The translations under genes were made by a program, and so were the position numbers. From contig NZ_LMEF01000031.1 of the NCBI RefSeq assembly GCF_001427905.1, forward strand, positions 233,724 through 290,566: DNA of 56,843 bases, given 5' to 3'. Source of the DNA: Flavobacterium sp. Root420 (GTDB lineage: Bacteria > Bacteroidota > Bacteroidia > Flavobacteriales > Flavobacteriaceae). Under the pieces are notes generated by a model. The model worked only from the letters and a program-made list of their open reading frames with translations. It was not told where the DNA came from and ran no database searches. The number at the start of each line of letters is the position of its first letter. Position 1 is the stretch's first letter. Below are positions 35,455 to 43,199 of this stretch, piece by piece.

Positions 35455-36726
35455 ATGAGAGAAGATTTTCTTCATTATCTCTGGAAATTCAAGAAGTTTG
35501 AAACTCTGAATTTACGAACTACCCAAAATGATCAAATTGTAATTATTAAAACAGGCGACTATTTAGAACTTTCTGGCCCTGATTTTTTCAATGCTCAGAT
35601 TAAAATTGGAAATCAGAAATGGGCGGGAAATGTTGAAATCCATTTAAAGTCATCGGATTGGTATGTTCATCATCATGAAAAAGATCCCGCTTACGAAAAT
35701 GTAATTTTGCATGTAGTTTGGGAACATGATACAGAGATCTTCAGTAAAAATAATGTAGAAATTCCTGTTTTAGCCTTGAAAGAATATGTTCCATTGGAAG
35801 TAATAAATAATTATAATGCTTTATTGTCACCGAAATCCTGGATCTCATGTGAAAAACAAATTGCTGAAATTGATGAGTTTGTTTTTAAAAATTGGCAGGA
35901 AAGGTTGTTTTTTGATCGGCTTGAAAGAAAATCAAAATTTATTTATGATTTGTTAGAAGAAACAAATGGTGACTGGGAGTTTGTTCTATTCTCTTTATTA
36001 GCGAAAAATTTTGGATTGAATACAAATGGAAATACCTTTTTGCAGATTGCTAAATCTATTCCCTTTTCGATTGTTCGAAAAGAAAGTTTTGAAATCGAAA
36101 ATCTTGAAGCATTACTTTTTGGAACTTCAGGTTTGTTAGATGCGGTAAAAGAGGATTTGTACTTTAATGGTTTGAAAATTAGATACTTTTATCTTTTGCA
36201 TAAATATCAACTAGATAAGGCTTATACTGATCCATTGCAATTTTTTAAACACCGCCCTGATAATTTTCCAACTATAAGGCTATCTCAATTAGCAAGCTTA
36301 TACAATAAGCATCAGAATTTATTTTCTCAAGTGATTATGCTAAAGTCCACTAAGGATGTTTATGAACTATTAAACGTTACGGCAAGTTTATATTGGGAAA
36401 ATCATTATCAGTTTGATAAAGAAAGCCCAAAGAAATCAAAACCTTTATCAAGATCATTCATAGACCTGTTGATCGTAAATACTATTATTCCGTTACAATT
36501 TGCGTATTCAAATAGAACAGGAGAATCTAATACTGAAGACCTTATTGCATTTATGAATGAAGTGCCTCCGGAGAAAAATGCGGTAATAGATAAATTTAAG
36601 AGTTTTGGGATTCTGGTAAAGAATGCTTTTGACACTCAAACTTTACTGGAACTTAAAAATGAATATTGTAATAACAAGGCCTGTTTAAGGTGTGCGATTG
36701 GAGTCGAATTACTTAAGAGTAATTAG
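35455..36726 (+). CDS. DUF2851 family protein
   Basis: A 423-residue protein that opens with MREDFLHYLWKFKKF and continues with LSGPDFFNAQIKIGNQKWAGNVEIHLKSSDWYVHHHEKDPAYENVILHVVWEHD (about 40-95), the family signature. The histidine cluster and the D/E-K pattern recall nuclease-like active sites, but I know of no experimental function. The C-terminus contains a CNNKACLRCAIG motif with three cysteines, possibly a metal site. It is usually found alone in Bacteroidota genomes. The 72-nt spacer before it shows no consensus promoter. Confidence 0.85.
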   Translation: MREDFLHYLWKFKKFETLNLRTTQNDQIVIIKTGDYLELSGPDFFNAQIKIGNQKWAGNVEIHLKSSDWYVHHHEKDPAYENVILHVVWEHDTEIFSKNNVEIPVLALKEYVPLEVINNYNALLSPKSWISCEKQIAEIDEFVFKNWQERLFFDRLERKSKFIYDLLEETNGDWEFVLFSLLAKNFGLNTNGNTFLQIAKSIPFSIVRKESFEIENLEALLFGTSGLLDAVKEDLYFNGLKIRYFYLLHKYQLDKAYTDPLQFFKHRPDNFPTIRLSQLASLYNKHQNLFSQVIMLKSTKDVYELLNVTASLYWENHYQFDKESPKKSKPLSRSFIDLLIVNTIIPLQFAYSNRTGESNTEDLIAFMNEVPPEKNAVIDKFKSFGILVKNAFDTQTLLELKNEYCNNKACLRCAIGVELLKSN

Positions 36727-36780
36727 ATAATTAGAAAATGGGGCAATTAGATAATTTTTGTATTTTTACCTAAAATCTAT

Positions 36781-36796
36781 CCCGATAAGTATCGGG
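36781..36796. repeat. Palindrome CCCGATAAGTATCGGG
   Basis: An almost perfect 16-bp palindrome between the DUF2851 gene and the PspC gene, embedded in AT-rich ATCTAAAATC-type repeats. It is a member of the CCCGA...TCGGG family. Confidence 0.6.
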
Positions 36797-36814
36797 TAAA
36801 ATCTAAAATAAGAA

Positions 36815-37042
36815 ATGTCAGCTATTTTAAAACTTAAATTTTTCTTTGAAAAATATGGATTTCATGTTTCATCGCGATTAGCTGATAAACTTGGAATGCG
36901 TGTTACAAGTGTACGATTATTTTTTATCTATATTTCCTTTGTAACTGCTGGTTTGGGTTTTGGAATCTATCTAACATTAGCATTCTGGATTCGTCTAAAA
37001 GATTTAATTCGGGCTAAACGTACTTCAGTGTTTGATTTGTAA
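36815..37042 (+). CDS. PspC domain-containing small membrane protein
   Basis: A 75-residue protein. The N-terminal half, LKFFFEKYGFHVSSRLADKLGMRVTSVRLFFIYISFV, matches a PspC domain. One or two hydrophobic segments (about 31-60) place it in the cytoplasmic membrane. PspC proteins elsewhere sense envelope stress; in Bacteroidota the role of such short stand-alone versions is unknown. A strong terminator follows. Confidence 0.75.
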   Translation: MSAILKLKFFFEKYGFHVSSRLADKLGMRVTSVRLFFIYISFVTAGLGFGIYLTLAFWIRLKDLIRAKRTSVFDL

Positions 37043-37060
37043 AAATAATTTAGGCATAAA

Positions 37061-37097
37061 AAAAAGGATCATAAAGTTTAAACTTATGATCCTTTTT
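37061..37097. terminator. Bidirectional terminator between the PspC gene and the amino acid permease gene
   Basis: AAAAAGGATCATAA and TTATGATCCTTTTT pair perfectly around a 9-nt loop, with A-run before and T-run after. Shared by the two convergent genes. Confidence 0.9.
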
Positions 37098-37118
37098 AGT
37101 TTATTATAATCGGAAATA

Positions 37119-38606
37119 TTATTCCGGGTTGTTTAATTTACTGTTTTTCTTACCGTAAGTAAAATAGAAAATTATTCCTAAAGCCATCCATGCAAAAAGC
37201 CTTAACCAGTTTGTCCAGCCCAGACCGTACATCATAGCGCAACAAACAAGAACTCCTAAGATAGGTACTAAAGGAACAAATGGTGTTTTGAATTCGCGAA
37301 CCATATTTGGTTCTTTTTTTCTTAAAATAATAACTGAAATACATACCAGGACGAAAGCGAATAATGTTCCAATACTTGTCATATCCCCTACAATGTCACC
37401 TGGAATAAAAGCGGCAAATGCACCCACAATTACTAAAATAGCAAGATTTGCTTTATATGGAGTTTTGTATTTTGGATGAACATCGCTAAATGCTTTTGGT
37501 AACAAACCATCTTTACCCATAGCATAAAACACTCTGGATTGTCCTAATAACATCACTAAAATTACAGAAGAAAAACCTGCAAGGATAGCAACAGTTACTA
37601 ATTGACCAAGCCACTCGTACCCTATCATATACTTATTGATTGCAAAGGCTACAGAAGCTTCTTTACCACCTGTTCTAAAATCTTCAACAGTTGCAACACC
37701 TGTTAATACGTGTGCAAAAAGAATGTATAAAAGGGTACATACAGCTAATGAACCTAAGATACCAATTGGCATTGCTGTTTTAGGATTTTTTGTTTCCTGA
37801 GCAGCTGTACTTACAGCGTCGAAACCAATAAAAGCAAAGAAAACAGTTCCTGCCGCTCCTAAAATACCCATAATACCACCGTAGCTATGTCCAACTCCAT
37901 GCTCATCTGTAAAAATTGAGGATGGCGGGATATAAGGGGTATGATTTGCTGGATTTACAAAGTTCCATCCAATTACAATGATTAAAATTACAATGGCAAC
38001 CTTAACGATTACAATAATTCCATTAACAAAAGCAGATTCTTGTATACCTTTAATCAGTAATAAACTAATAACACTAACAATAAATAATGCCGGTAAATTG
38101 ATAATACCGTGAGTTACTTCATTTGTTGCCGGATCAATTATTTTTTGAAAAGGAGAATGCGAATATTCAAATGGAATGGGACTGATATGAAAGACATTGA
38201 CCAGAAGATTATTGAGGTATTCGCTCCAGGCAATTCCTACTGTTGCAGCACCTACGGCATATTCTAGTATTAAATCCCAGCCAATTATCCATGCTAAAAA
38301 TTCACCCATTGTAGCATAAGTGTAAGTATAAGCACTACCTGAAATTGGAATTGATGATGAAAGCTCTGCATAGCATAAACCAGCTAATGCGCAGCCAATT
38401 GCTGCTATAATAAAAGCTATAGTTACAGATGGACCAGCATTTTGTGCGGCAGCGGTAGCAGTTCTAACAAATAATCCTGCACCAATGATGGCGCCAATAC
38501 CTAAAGCTACTAACGACCAAGCGGTTAGAGTTCTTTTTAATCCTTTTTCAGAATCTGCAGCTTCTGCTAAAAGCTGTGCTAATGGTTTTCTTTTCCAAAT
38601 TGACAT
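37119..38606 (-). CDS. Amino acid permease (APC superfamily, CAT-like)
   Basis: A 495-residue inner-membrane protein with about 12-14 hydrophobic segments. The N-terminal region GLKRTLTAWSLVALGIGAIIGAGLFVRTATAAAQNAGPS (about 22-60) is the substrate-binding first helix with its G-[AS]-I-I-G-x-G-L motif. GFDAVSTAAQETKNPKTAMPIGI (about 262-284) is the other signature. Such carriers take up amino acids by proton-driven symport; cationic amino acids are the closest guess from similarity to the CAT group. It has a clear promoter at 38640-38673. Confidence 0.92.
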   Translation of the reverse strand: MSIWKRKPLAQLLAEAADSEKGLKRTLTAWSLVALGIGAIIGAGLFVRTATAAAQNAGPSVTIAFIIAAIGCALAGLCYAELSSSIPISGSAYTYTYATMGEFLAWIIGWDLILEYAVGAATVGIAWSEYLNNLLVNVFHISPIPFEYSHSPFQKIIDPATNEVTHGIINLPALFIVSVISLLLIKGIQESAFVNGIIVIVKVAIVILIIVIGWNFVNPANHTPYIPPSSIFTDEHGVGHSYGGIMGILGAAGTVFFAFIGFDAVSTAAQETKNPKTAMPIGILGSLAVCTLLYILFAHVLTGVATVEDFRTGGKEASVAFAINKYMIGYEWLGQLVTVAILAGFSSVILVMLLGQSRVFYAMGKDGLLPKAFSDVHPKYKTPYKANLAILVIVGAFAAFIPGDIVGDMTSIGTLFAFVLVCISVIILRKKEPNMVREFKTPFVPLVPILGVLVCCAMMYGLGWTNWLRLFAWMALGIIFYFTYGKKNSKLNNPE

Positions 38607-38639
38607 ATAATTATATTGGTTTATTGTTATTAAGCTCCA

Positions 38640-38673
38640 AATGTATCGTTTTTTGTAAAAAATAAAAACAATT
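38640..38673 (-). promoter_or_regulatory. Promoter of the amino acid permease gene
   Basis: On the minus strand TTG (38673-38671), 23 nt, then TACATTTG (38647-38640). The ATG follows 33 nt downstream. The rest of the divergent spacer up to 38879 is AT-rich with no clear element for the gene at 38880. Confidence 0.75.
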
Positions 38674-38879
38674 ATCTTCTTTTAAGTTATAAAATATTTA
38701 AATAATTACTAAAACCACCAATAAACCTCTGTAAAGCACCGTTATTCATAAAAATAATTCCAATTAATAATAGAATAGACATTATGTAAGGCTGATAAAA
38801 TTATATTATTTTTCCTAATAAATTAATATAATTTCTTTTAATTTTATAGTTTCAAATAAAATTATAAATGTATTGAATA

Positions 38880-39767
38880 ATGAATTTTAAAGAGATTGCA
38901 GTATTTTTCAAATTTACAGGTCAGCAACGTACAGGGATTTTTTTACTTTTTGTAATTATTATAGTGTTGCAATTGGTTTATTTTTATAGTGATTTTTATC
39001 CGCCCGAAAAAGCCTTCCCCGAAAAAGAGGAATGGATCTCTTTGCAGAGTGAAATTGATTCTCTGAAATTGATAAAATATAATGAGAAGCGAAAGGTTTA
39101 TCTTTATAATCCAAATTTTATTTCTGACTATAAAGGATATAAACTCGGAATGTCTACACAGGAAATCGATCGATTGCTGGCATTTCGAAAAGAAAATAAA
39201 TATGTAAATTTTGCTGAAGAATTTCAACAGGTCACGAAAGTTTCAGATTCCCTACTAAAAATTATTTCTCCTTTCTTTAAATTTCCGGACTGGATTCAAA
39301 AAAAGAATAATTTTAAAGCAGAGAAAAAAGAATTTACTCACAAAGATGATTTAAAAAAGGAAAAGATTGTAGTTTTAAATATTAATGAGGCAACTCATGA
39401 GGATTTGATTAAAATATATGGTATCGGCGAAGCTTTGTCTTTACGAATATTAAGGCAGAGAGAAATATTGGGAAATTTTGTTTCTATGGATCAAATGAAT
39501 GAGATCTGGGGGCTTTCGCCTGAAGTTGTTGCAGAATTGAATTCTCATTTTAAAGTGATATTGTCTGGGAGTTTTAAAAAAATAGCAATAAATGACGCGT
39601 CTTTAAAGGAATTATCTCAATTTTCATATTTCCGATATGCATTGTCTAAACAAATTGTAACGTATAGAAGTATGAATGGAAATTTTAAAAATATTGAGGA
39701 TTTGTCAAAAATTAAAGGTTTTCCTGTTGAAAAAGCAAAAATAATTAGTTTATATTTGGAGTTCTAA
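38880..39767 (+). CDS. ComEA-like helix-hairpin-helix protein
   Basis: A 295-residue protein with one transmembrane segment near the N-terminus (about 18-36) and three helix-hairpin-helix-like units. They are GYKLGMSTQEIDRLLAFRKE (about 82-102), LNINEATHEDLIKIYGIGEALSLRILRQRE (about 167-197) and NDASLKELSQFSYFRYALSKQIVTYR (about 238-264). Such units bind DNA without sequence preference. ComEA carries DNA into naturally competent cells, but membrane-anchored flavobacterial versions are untested. It is 16 nt before the acyl-CoA dehydrogenase gene. Confidence 0.82.
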   Translation: MNFKEIAVFFKFTGQQRTGIFLLFVIIIVLQLVYFYSDFYPPEKAFPEKEEWISLQSEIDSLKLIKYNEKRKVYLYNPNFISDYKGYKLGMSTQEIDRLLAFRKENKYVNFAEEFQQVTKVSDSLLKIISPFFKFPDWIQKKNNFKAEKKEFTHKDDLKKEKIVVLNINEATHEDLIKIYGIGEALSLRILRQREILGNFVSMDQMNEIWGLSPEVVAELNSHFKVILSGSFKKIAINDASLKELSQFSYFRYALSKQIVTYRSMNGNFKNIEDLSKIKGFPVEKAKIISLYLEF

Positions 39768-39783
39768 AAAAAAACAGCCAACA

Positions 39784-40926
39784 ATGAATTTTGATTATAA
39801 CGAAACGCAGTCAATGATCGCGCAATCTATTAAAGATTTTGCAGAGAAAAACATTAGACCTAATATAATGGAGTGGGATGAAGCGCAGATTTTTCCAATT
39901 CCTCTTTTTAAAAAATTGGGAGAAATGGGATTTATGGGAGTTTTAGTGCCTGAAGAATACGGTGGATCTGGTTTAGGATACCATGAATATATTACTGTTG
40001 TCGAAGAAATTTCAAAAGTGGATCCTTCGATTGGTTTGTCAGTTGCGGCACATAATTCATTATGTACAAATCATATTCTGACTTTTGGTAACGAAGAACA
40101 AAAGAAAAAGTGGTTGCCTAAATTAGCAACAGCTGAATATATTGGTGCCTGGGGATTAACAGAACATAATACAGGTTCTGATGCAGGAGGTATGAATACT
40201 ACTGCTGTTAAAGATGGTGACTCATGGATTGTGAATGGTGCTAAAAACTTTATCACGCATGCAATTTCTGGTGATGTCGCTGTGGTTATAGTTCGTACAG
40301 GAGAGAAAGGAGATTCCAAAGGAATGACAGCATTTGTTTTTGAAAAAGGAATGCCAGGATTTTCTTCAGGGAAAAAAGAGAATAAATTAGGAATGCGTGC
40401 CAGTGAAACTGCTGAATTGGTTTTTGATAATTGCCGAGTACCCGATGCAAATAGATTGGGTGAGGTCGGTCAGGGATTTGTTCAGGCCATGAAAATATTA
40501 GATGGAGGACGAATTTCTATCGGAGCTTTGTCTTTAGGGATCGCTAAAGGCGCTTATGAAGCGGCTTTAAAATATTCTAAAGAAAGATATCAGTTTGGCC
40601 AGCCAATTAGTAGTTTTCAGGGAATATCTTTTAAACTTGCTGATATGGCAACAGAAATAGAAGCTTCAGAATTGTTGCTTCATAAAGCAGCTTTCTTGAA
40701 ACAACAACACAAACCAGTGACAACGCTTGGTGCAATGGCAAAAATGTACGCGTCGGAAGCCTGCGTGAAAATTGCTAATGAAGCAGTTCAAATCCATGGT
40801 GGTTATGGATATACAAAAGATTTTCCTGTAGAGAAATTCTACCGTGATTCTAAATTATGTACAATTGGAGAAGGAACGACAGAAATTCAGAAATTAGTTA
40901 TATCGAGGAATCTGTTGAAAGAATAA
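39784..40926 (+). CDS. Acyl-CoA dehydrogenase
   Basis: A 380-residue FAD enzyme that introduces the alpha-beta double bond of acyl-CoA in fatty acid or branched amino acid breakdown. The signatures are GLTEHNTGSDAGGMNTTAV (about 121-139), the C-terminal block VQIHGGYGYTKDFPVEKFYRDSK, and GEGTTEIQKLVISRNLL. Glu363 in the last block is the expected catalytic base. It is close to short-chain (butyryl-CoA) dehydrogenases. The last codon and stop are the first copy of a 7-bp tandem repeat. Confidence 0.95.
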   Translation: MNFDYNETQSMIAQSIKDFAEKNIRPNIMEWDEAQIFPIPLFKKLGEMGFMGVLVPEEYGGSGLGYHEYITVVEEISKVDPSIGLSVAAHNSLCTNHILTFGNEEQKKKWLPKLATAEYIGAWGLTEHNTGSDAGGMNTTAVKDGDSWIVNGAKNFITHAISGDVAVVIVRTGEKGDSKGMTAFVFEKGMPGFSSGKKENKLGMRASETAELVFDNCRVPDANRLGEVGQGFVQAMKILDGGRISIGALSLGIAKGAYEAALKYSKERYQFGQPISSFQGISFKLADMATEIEASELLLHKAAFLKQQHKPVTTLGAMAKMYASEACVKIANEAVQIHGGYGYTKDFPVEKFYRDSKLCTIGEGTTEIQKLVISRNLLKE

Positions 40927-40993
40927 AGAATAAAGAATAAAGAATAAAGAATAAAGAATAAAGAATAAAGAATAAAGAATAAAGAATAAAGAA
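40921..40993. repeat. Heptanucleotide tandem repeat (GAATAAA)10
   Basis: Ten perfect copies of GAATAAA start at 40921, inside the last codon of the acyl-CoA dehydrogenase gene, whose GAA TAA forms the first copy. A partial copy follows. The rest of the spacer to rpsU is AT-rich with degenerate ATTCAAAATT repeats. Confidence 0.95.
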
Positions 40994-41106
40994 ATTTTAA
41001 TCATCATAAATGCAGTTTGATAAAGTCTATTTTCTTTTTTCTATTCTCTTTTCTCTTAATTTTAAAATAATTCAAAATTCATAACTCATAATTCAAAATT
41101 AATATA

Positions 41107-41114
41107 TACTTTTG
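41107..41114 (+). promoter_or_regulatory. Probable -7 box of rpsU
   Basis: TACTTTTG followed by C matches TAnnTTTG and lies 29 nt before the start codon, so the leader is short and consists largely of the Shine-Dalgarno region. No TTG was found at the -33 position. Confidence 0.6.
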
Positions 41115-41127
41115 CAGCCTTAACGAG

Positions 41128-41135
41128 AGGAGGTG
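41128..41135 (+). promoter_or_regulatory. Strong Shine-Dalgarno site of rpsU
   Basis: AGGAGGTG, complementary over 8 nt to the usual 16S rRNA 3' end, ends 8 nt before the rpsU ATG. Other genes in the window have A-rich leaders without such a site. In Flavobacterium, bS21 is reported to help hide the anti-Shine-Dalgarno on the ribosome, so an SD on its own gene fits autoregulation. Confidence 0.85.
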
Positions 41136-41143
41136 TCTATATT

Positions 41144-41338
41144 ATGTTAATTATACCAATTAAAGACGGAGAAAATATCGATAGAGCATTAAAGCGCTAT
41201 AAAAGAAAATTTGATAAAACAGGAACTGTTCGTCAACTAAGAGCACGTACTGCTTTTATTAAGCCTTCTGTTATCAAAAGAGCTCAAATTCAAAAAGCGG
41301 CTTACATTCAGAACATGAGAGATGGTTTAGAAAGTTAG
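41144..41338 (+). CDS. rpsU: 30S ribosomal protein bS21
   Basis: A 64-residue basic protein that starts MLIIPIKDGENIDRALKRYKRKFDKTGTVRQLR, the bS21 signature. It sits on the 30S platform near the 16S rRNA 3' end. Length is normal for Bacteroidota. It has an unusual strong Shine-Dalgarno site (41128-41135) and is followed by a terminator, so it is a single-gene unit upstream of the recombinase gene. Confidence 0.97.
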   Translation: MLIIPIKDGENIDRALKRYKRKFDKTGTVRQLRARTAFIKPSVIKRAQIQKAAYIQNMRDGLES

Positions 41339-41358
41339 TATTAGCTTTTCGCAAATAA

Positions 41359-41400
41359 TTACCGTTAGTTATCAAAATTTTGATACTAACGGTTTTTTTA
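41359..41400 (+). terminator. Terminator of rpsU
   Basis: ACCGTTAG...TATCAAAA pairs with TTTTGATA...CTAACGGT with a single unpaired base, followed by seven T. Confidence 0.9.
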
Positions 41401-41456
41401 TGCTTAATTTTGAGATAATATATATAGGTATAATCTTGGAGTAAAAAAATATTGTA

Positions 41457-42350
41457 ATGAAGTCAAATAAAGATGCATTTCGTGATTATCTTCAGTTAGA
41501 AAAAAAATATTCAGCACATACGGTCAATGCTTATTTGAATGATATTGTCTTTTTTGAAGTTTTTAATAAAGAGCATTTTGAGCAGGACAATATTGAGAAA
41601 GTAAATTATGGTCAAATTAGAAGTTGGATTGTTTCTTTAGTGGATCAAAATATTTCAAATGTTTCTGTCAATAGAAAAATGGCCTCATTGAAAGCTTTTT
41701 ATAAGTTTCTTTTGAAAACAAAACAGCTAGAGGTGAATCCTATGTTGAAGCATAAGGCTTTGAAGACTCCGAAAATTATTCAAATTCCATTTTCTGAAAA
41801 AGAACTTTCTGATTTAATGAATCAGGTAGGTAGTCCTGTTGGTTTTGAAGAAATTCGTGACAAGCTTATCGTGGATATGTTTTATACAACTGGAATGAGG
41901 CGTGCGGAATTAATACATTTGATGCTATATAATGTTGATTTGATGTCAAATGTAATAAAGGTTCTGGGTAAGCGTAATAAGGAACGTATTATTCCGATTT
42001 TGCCTATTGTTGCTGATCAGTTTAAGTCTTATCTTGATGAGCGTGATTCTGTTGAAAATATCACAGATGCTGATTATTTTTTTATTTCGAAAAAAGGGTT
42101 AAAATTGAGTGAATCTTTTGTGTATCGATTAATAAATTCTTACTTTAGTAGGGTCTCTGAAAAGGTAAAAAAGAGTCCGCATGTGCTTCGTCATACTTTT
42201 GCGACTCATTTACTGAATAACGGGGCAGATTTAAATTCAGTTAAGGAGTTATTAGGACATTCTAGTTTGGCATCTACGCAAGTTTATACTCATAATAGTT
42301 TAGCGGAGCTTAAAAAAGTATATGGAGATGCTCATCCTAGAAATAAATAA
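41457..42350 (+). CDS. Xer-type tyrosine recombinase
   Basis: A 297-residue site-specific recombinase. The N-terminal SAM-like core-binding domain spans about 1-100. The C-terminal catalytic domain shows all active-site residues: Arg148 in TGMRRAEL, Lys172 in LGKRNKER, His242 and Arg245 in HVLRHTFATHLL, His268 in LGHSSL, and the nucleophile Tyr277 in TQVYTH. Size and sequence fit the chromosome-dimer-resolving XerC/XerD type rather than phage integrases. It lies between rpsU and hpf. XerC and XerD cannot be separated without comparison. Confidence 0.9.
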   Translation: MKSNKDAFRDYLQLEKKYSAHTVNAYLNDIVFFEVFNKEHFEQDNIEKVNYGQIRSWIVSLVDQNISNVSVNRKMASLKAFYKFLLKTKQLEVNPMLKHKALKTPKIIQIPFSEKELSDLMNQVGSPVGFEEIRDKLIVDMFYTTGMRRAELIHLMLYNVDLMSNVIKVLGKRNKERIIPILPIVADQFKSYLDERDSVENITDADYFFISKKGLKLSESFVYRLINSYFSRVSEKVKKSPHVLRHTFATHLLNNGADLNSVKELLGHSSLASTQVYTHNSLAELKKVYGDAHPRNK

Positions 42351-42384
42351 TGCTTCTGAAATGTTTAACCCTAAAATTAATATT

Positions 42385-42687
42385 ATGAAGGTAGATGTTC
42401 ATGCAGTTAACTTTACTGTTGACCGAAAATTGGTAGATTTTATTCAAGAGAGAATGGATAAGTTGGAAAAATATTACGATCGAGTTGTCTCGGCTGATGT
42501 TTTTTTAAAAGTTGAAAGAACAAGTGATAAGGAGAATAAAGCTGTTGAGATAAAGATTAATGTTCCGGGAGATGATTTTTTGGTTAAAAAGCAGTGTAAG
42601 ACATTTGAGGAAGCAGTCGAACTTTCGGCAGAATCTTTAGAACGTGTACTGGTAAAAAGGAAAGAAAAAATAAGAGCACACATATAA
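42385..42687 (+). CDS. hpf: Ribosome hibernation-promoting factor (HPF/RaiA family)
   Basis: A 100-residue protein starting MKVDVHAVNFTVDRKLVDFIQERMDKLEKYYDRV. This ATG is chosen because the upstream extension in the same frame does not match the family, and it leaves a 34-nt gap after the recombinase gene. It has the short form, with the beta-alpha-beta-beta-beta-alpha fold and no C-terminal dimerisation domain. It binds the decoding centre of idle 30S subunits. Probably cotranscribed with the recombinase gene. Confidence 0.92.
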   Translation: MKVDVHAVNFTVDRKLVDFIQERMDKLEKYYDRVVSADVFLKVERTSDKENKAVEIKINVPGDDFLVKKQCKTFEEAVELSAESLERVLVKRKEKIRAHI

Positions 42688-42711
42688 TTGAAAAATTTTT
42701 TCAAAAAATGT

Positions 42712-42741
42712 TTTGATACAAAGATAAAATAGCTACATTTG
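42712..42741 (+). promoter_or_regulatory. Promoter of the tRNA-tuf operon
   Basis: TTTG (42712-42715), 18 nt, then TACATTTG (42734-42741), followed by CAG. This is the best plus-strand promoter in the window. It should drive tRNA-Thr, tRNA-Tyr, tRNA-Thr and tuf, and possibly the genes beyond. Confidence 0.85.
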
Positions 42742-42742
42742 C

Positions 42743-42770
42743 AGTCCGTTAGAAATAGCGGACTTTTTTA
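42743..42770 (+). terminator. Hairpin with T-run directly after the tRNA promoter
   Basis: AGTCCG and CGGACT pair around TTAGAAATAG and are followed by TTTTTTA. It begins 1 nt after the -7 box, so own transcripts would start inside the left arm. It can therefore only act on transcripts coming from hpf. Confidence 0.7.
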
Positions 42771-42778
42771 TTGATATT

Positions 42779-42852
42779 GCCAGCGTAGCTCAGTTGGCTA
42801 GAGCAGCTGATTTGTAATCAGCAGGTCGTGGGTTCGAGTCCCTCCGCCGGCT
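42779..42852 (+). tRNA. tRNA-Thr (anticodon TGT)
   Basis: A 74-nt cloverleaf. The acceptor arm is GCCAGCG with CGCCGGC, the D arm contains AGCTCAGTTGGCTAGAGC, the anticodon loop reads TTTGTAA with TGT in the centre, and the T loop is TTCGAGT. One A-C mismatch at acceptor position 4-69 and one T-T mismatch in the T stem are visible. The discriminator base is T. Confidence 0.92.
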
Positions 42853-42905
42853 CTAAATATTTCAAATGCGATTTGAAATTGTTCATGCAATTGTTGATAA
42901 AAAAA

Positions 42906-42986
42906 GGGGAGATACTCAAGCGGCCAACGAGGGCAGACTGTAAATCTGCTGTGTGAACTTCGCAGGTTCGAATCCTGCTCTCCCCA
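42906..42986 (+). tRNA. tRNA-Tyr (anticodon GTA)
   Basis: A class II tRNA with a long variable arm (TGTGTGAACTTCGCA region). The acceptor arm GGGGAGA pairs perfectly with TCTCCCC. The anticodon loop CTGTAAA carries GTA. The T loop is TTCGAAT. Confidence 0.95.
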
Positions 42987-43072
42987 CAAAAAAAGAAGTT
43001 AAGATTTTGGATTGTAGATTTTAGATTGAATATCTGAAATCTAAATTCAAAAATCTAAAATCAGAACTCTCT

Positions 43073-43144
43073 GCCGGTGTAGCTCAGGGGTAGAGTGCTT
43101 CCTTGGTAAGGAAGAGGTCTCGGGTTCAATTCCCGACATTGGCT
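43073..43144 (+). tRNA. tRNA-Thr (anticodon GGT)
   Basis: A 72-nt cloverleaf. The acceptor arm GCCGGTG pairs with CATTGGC using two G-T pairs. The anticodon stem CTTCC/GGAAG holds the loop TTGGTAA with GGT. The T loop is TTCAATT. It lies 55 nt before tuf; the usual flavobacterial AT-rich repeats fill the gap to tRNA-Tyr. Confidence 0.93.
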
Positions 43145-43199
43145 CAAGTAAGTAGGAAATTGAAAATTAATATATAACTAAGATTAAAAATTAAGTAAA

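Noticed and set aside
40921..40993. Possible CRISPR-like or phase-variable repeat
   Set aside because: Units are 7 bp with no spacers, and the stop codon lies in the first copy, so neither CRISPR nor frame-switching applies.
41440..41456. GGAG upstream of the recombinase start as a second Shine-Dalgarno
   Set aside because: It lies about 18 nt from the start, too far for normal use, and is only 4 bases.
42322..42384. Longer hpf start overlapping the recombinase gene
   Set aside because: The extra residues do not match the family, whose members begin MKV-HAVNF at 42385.
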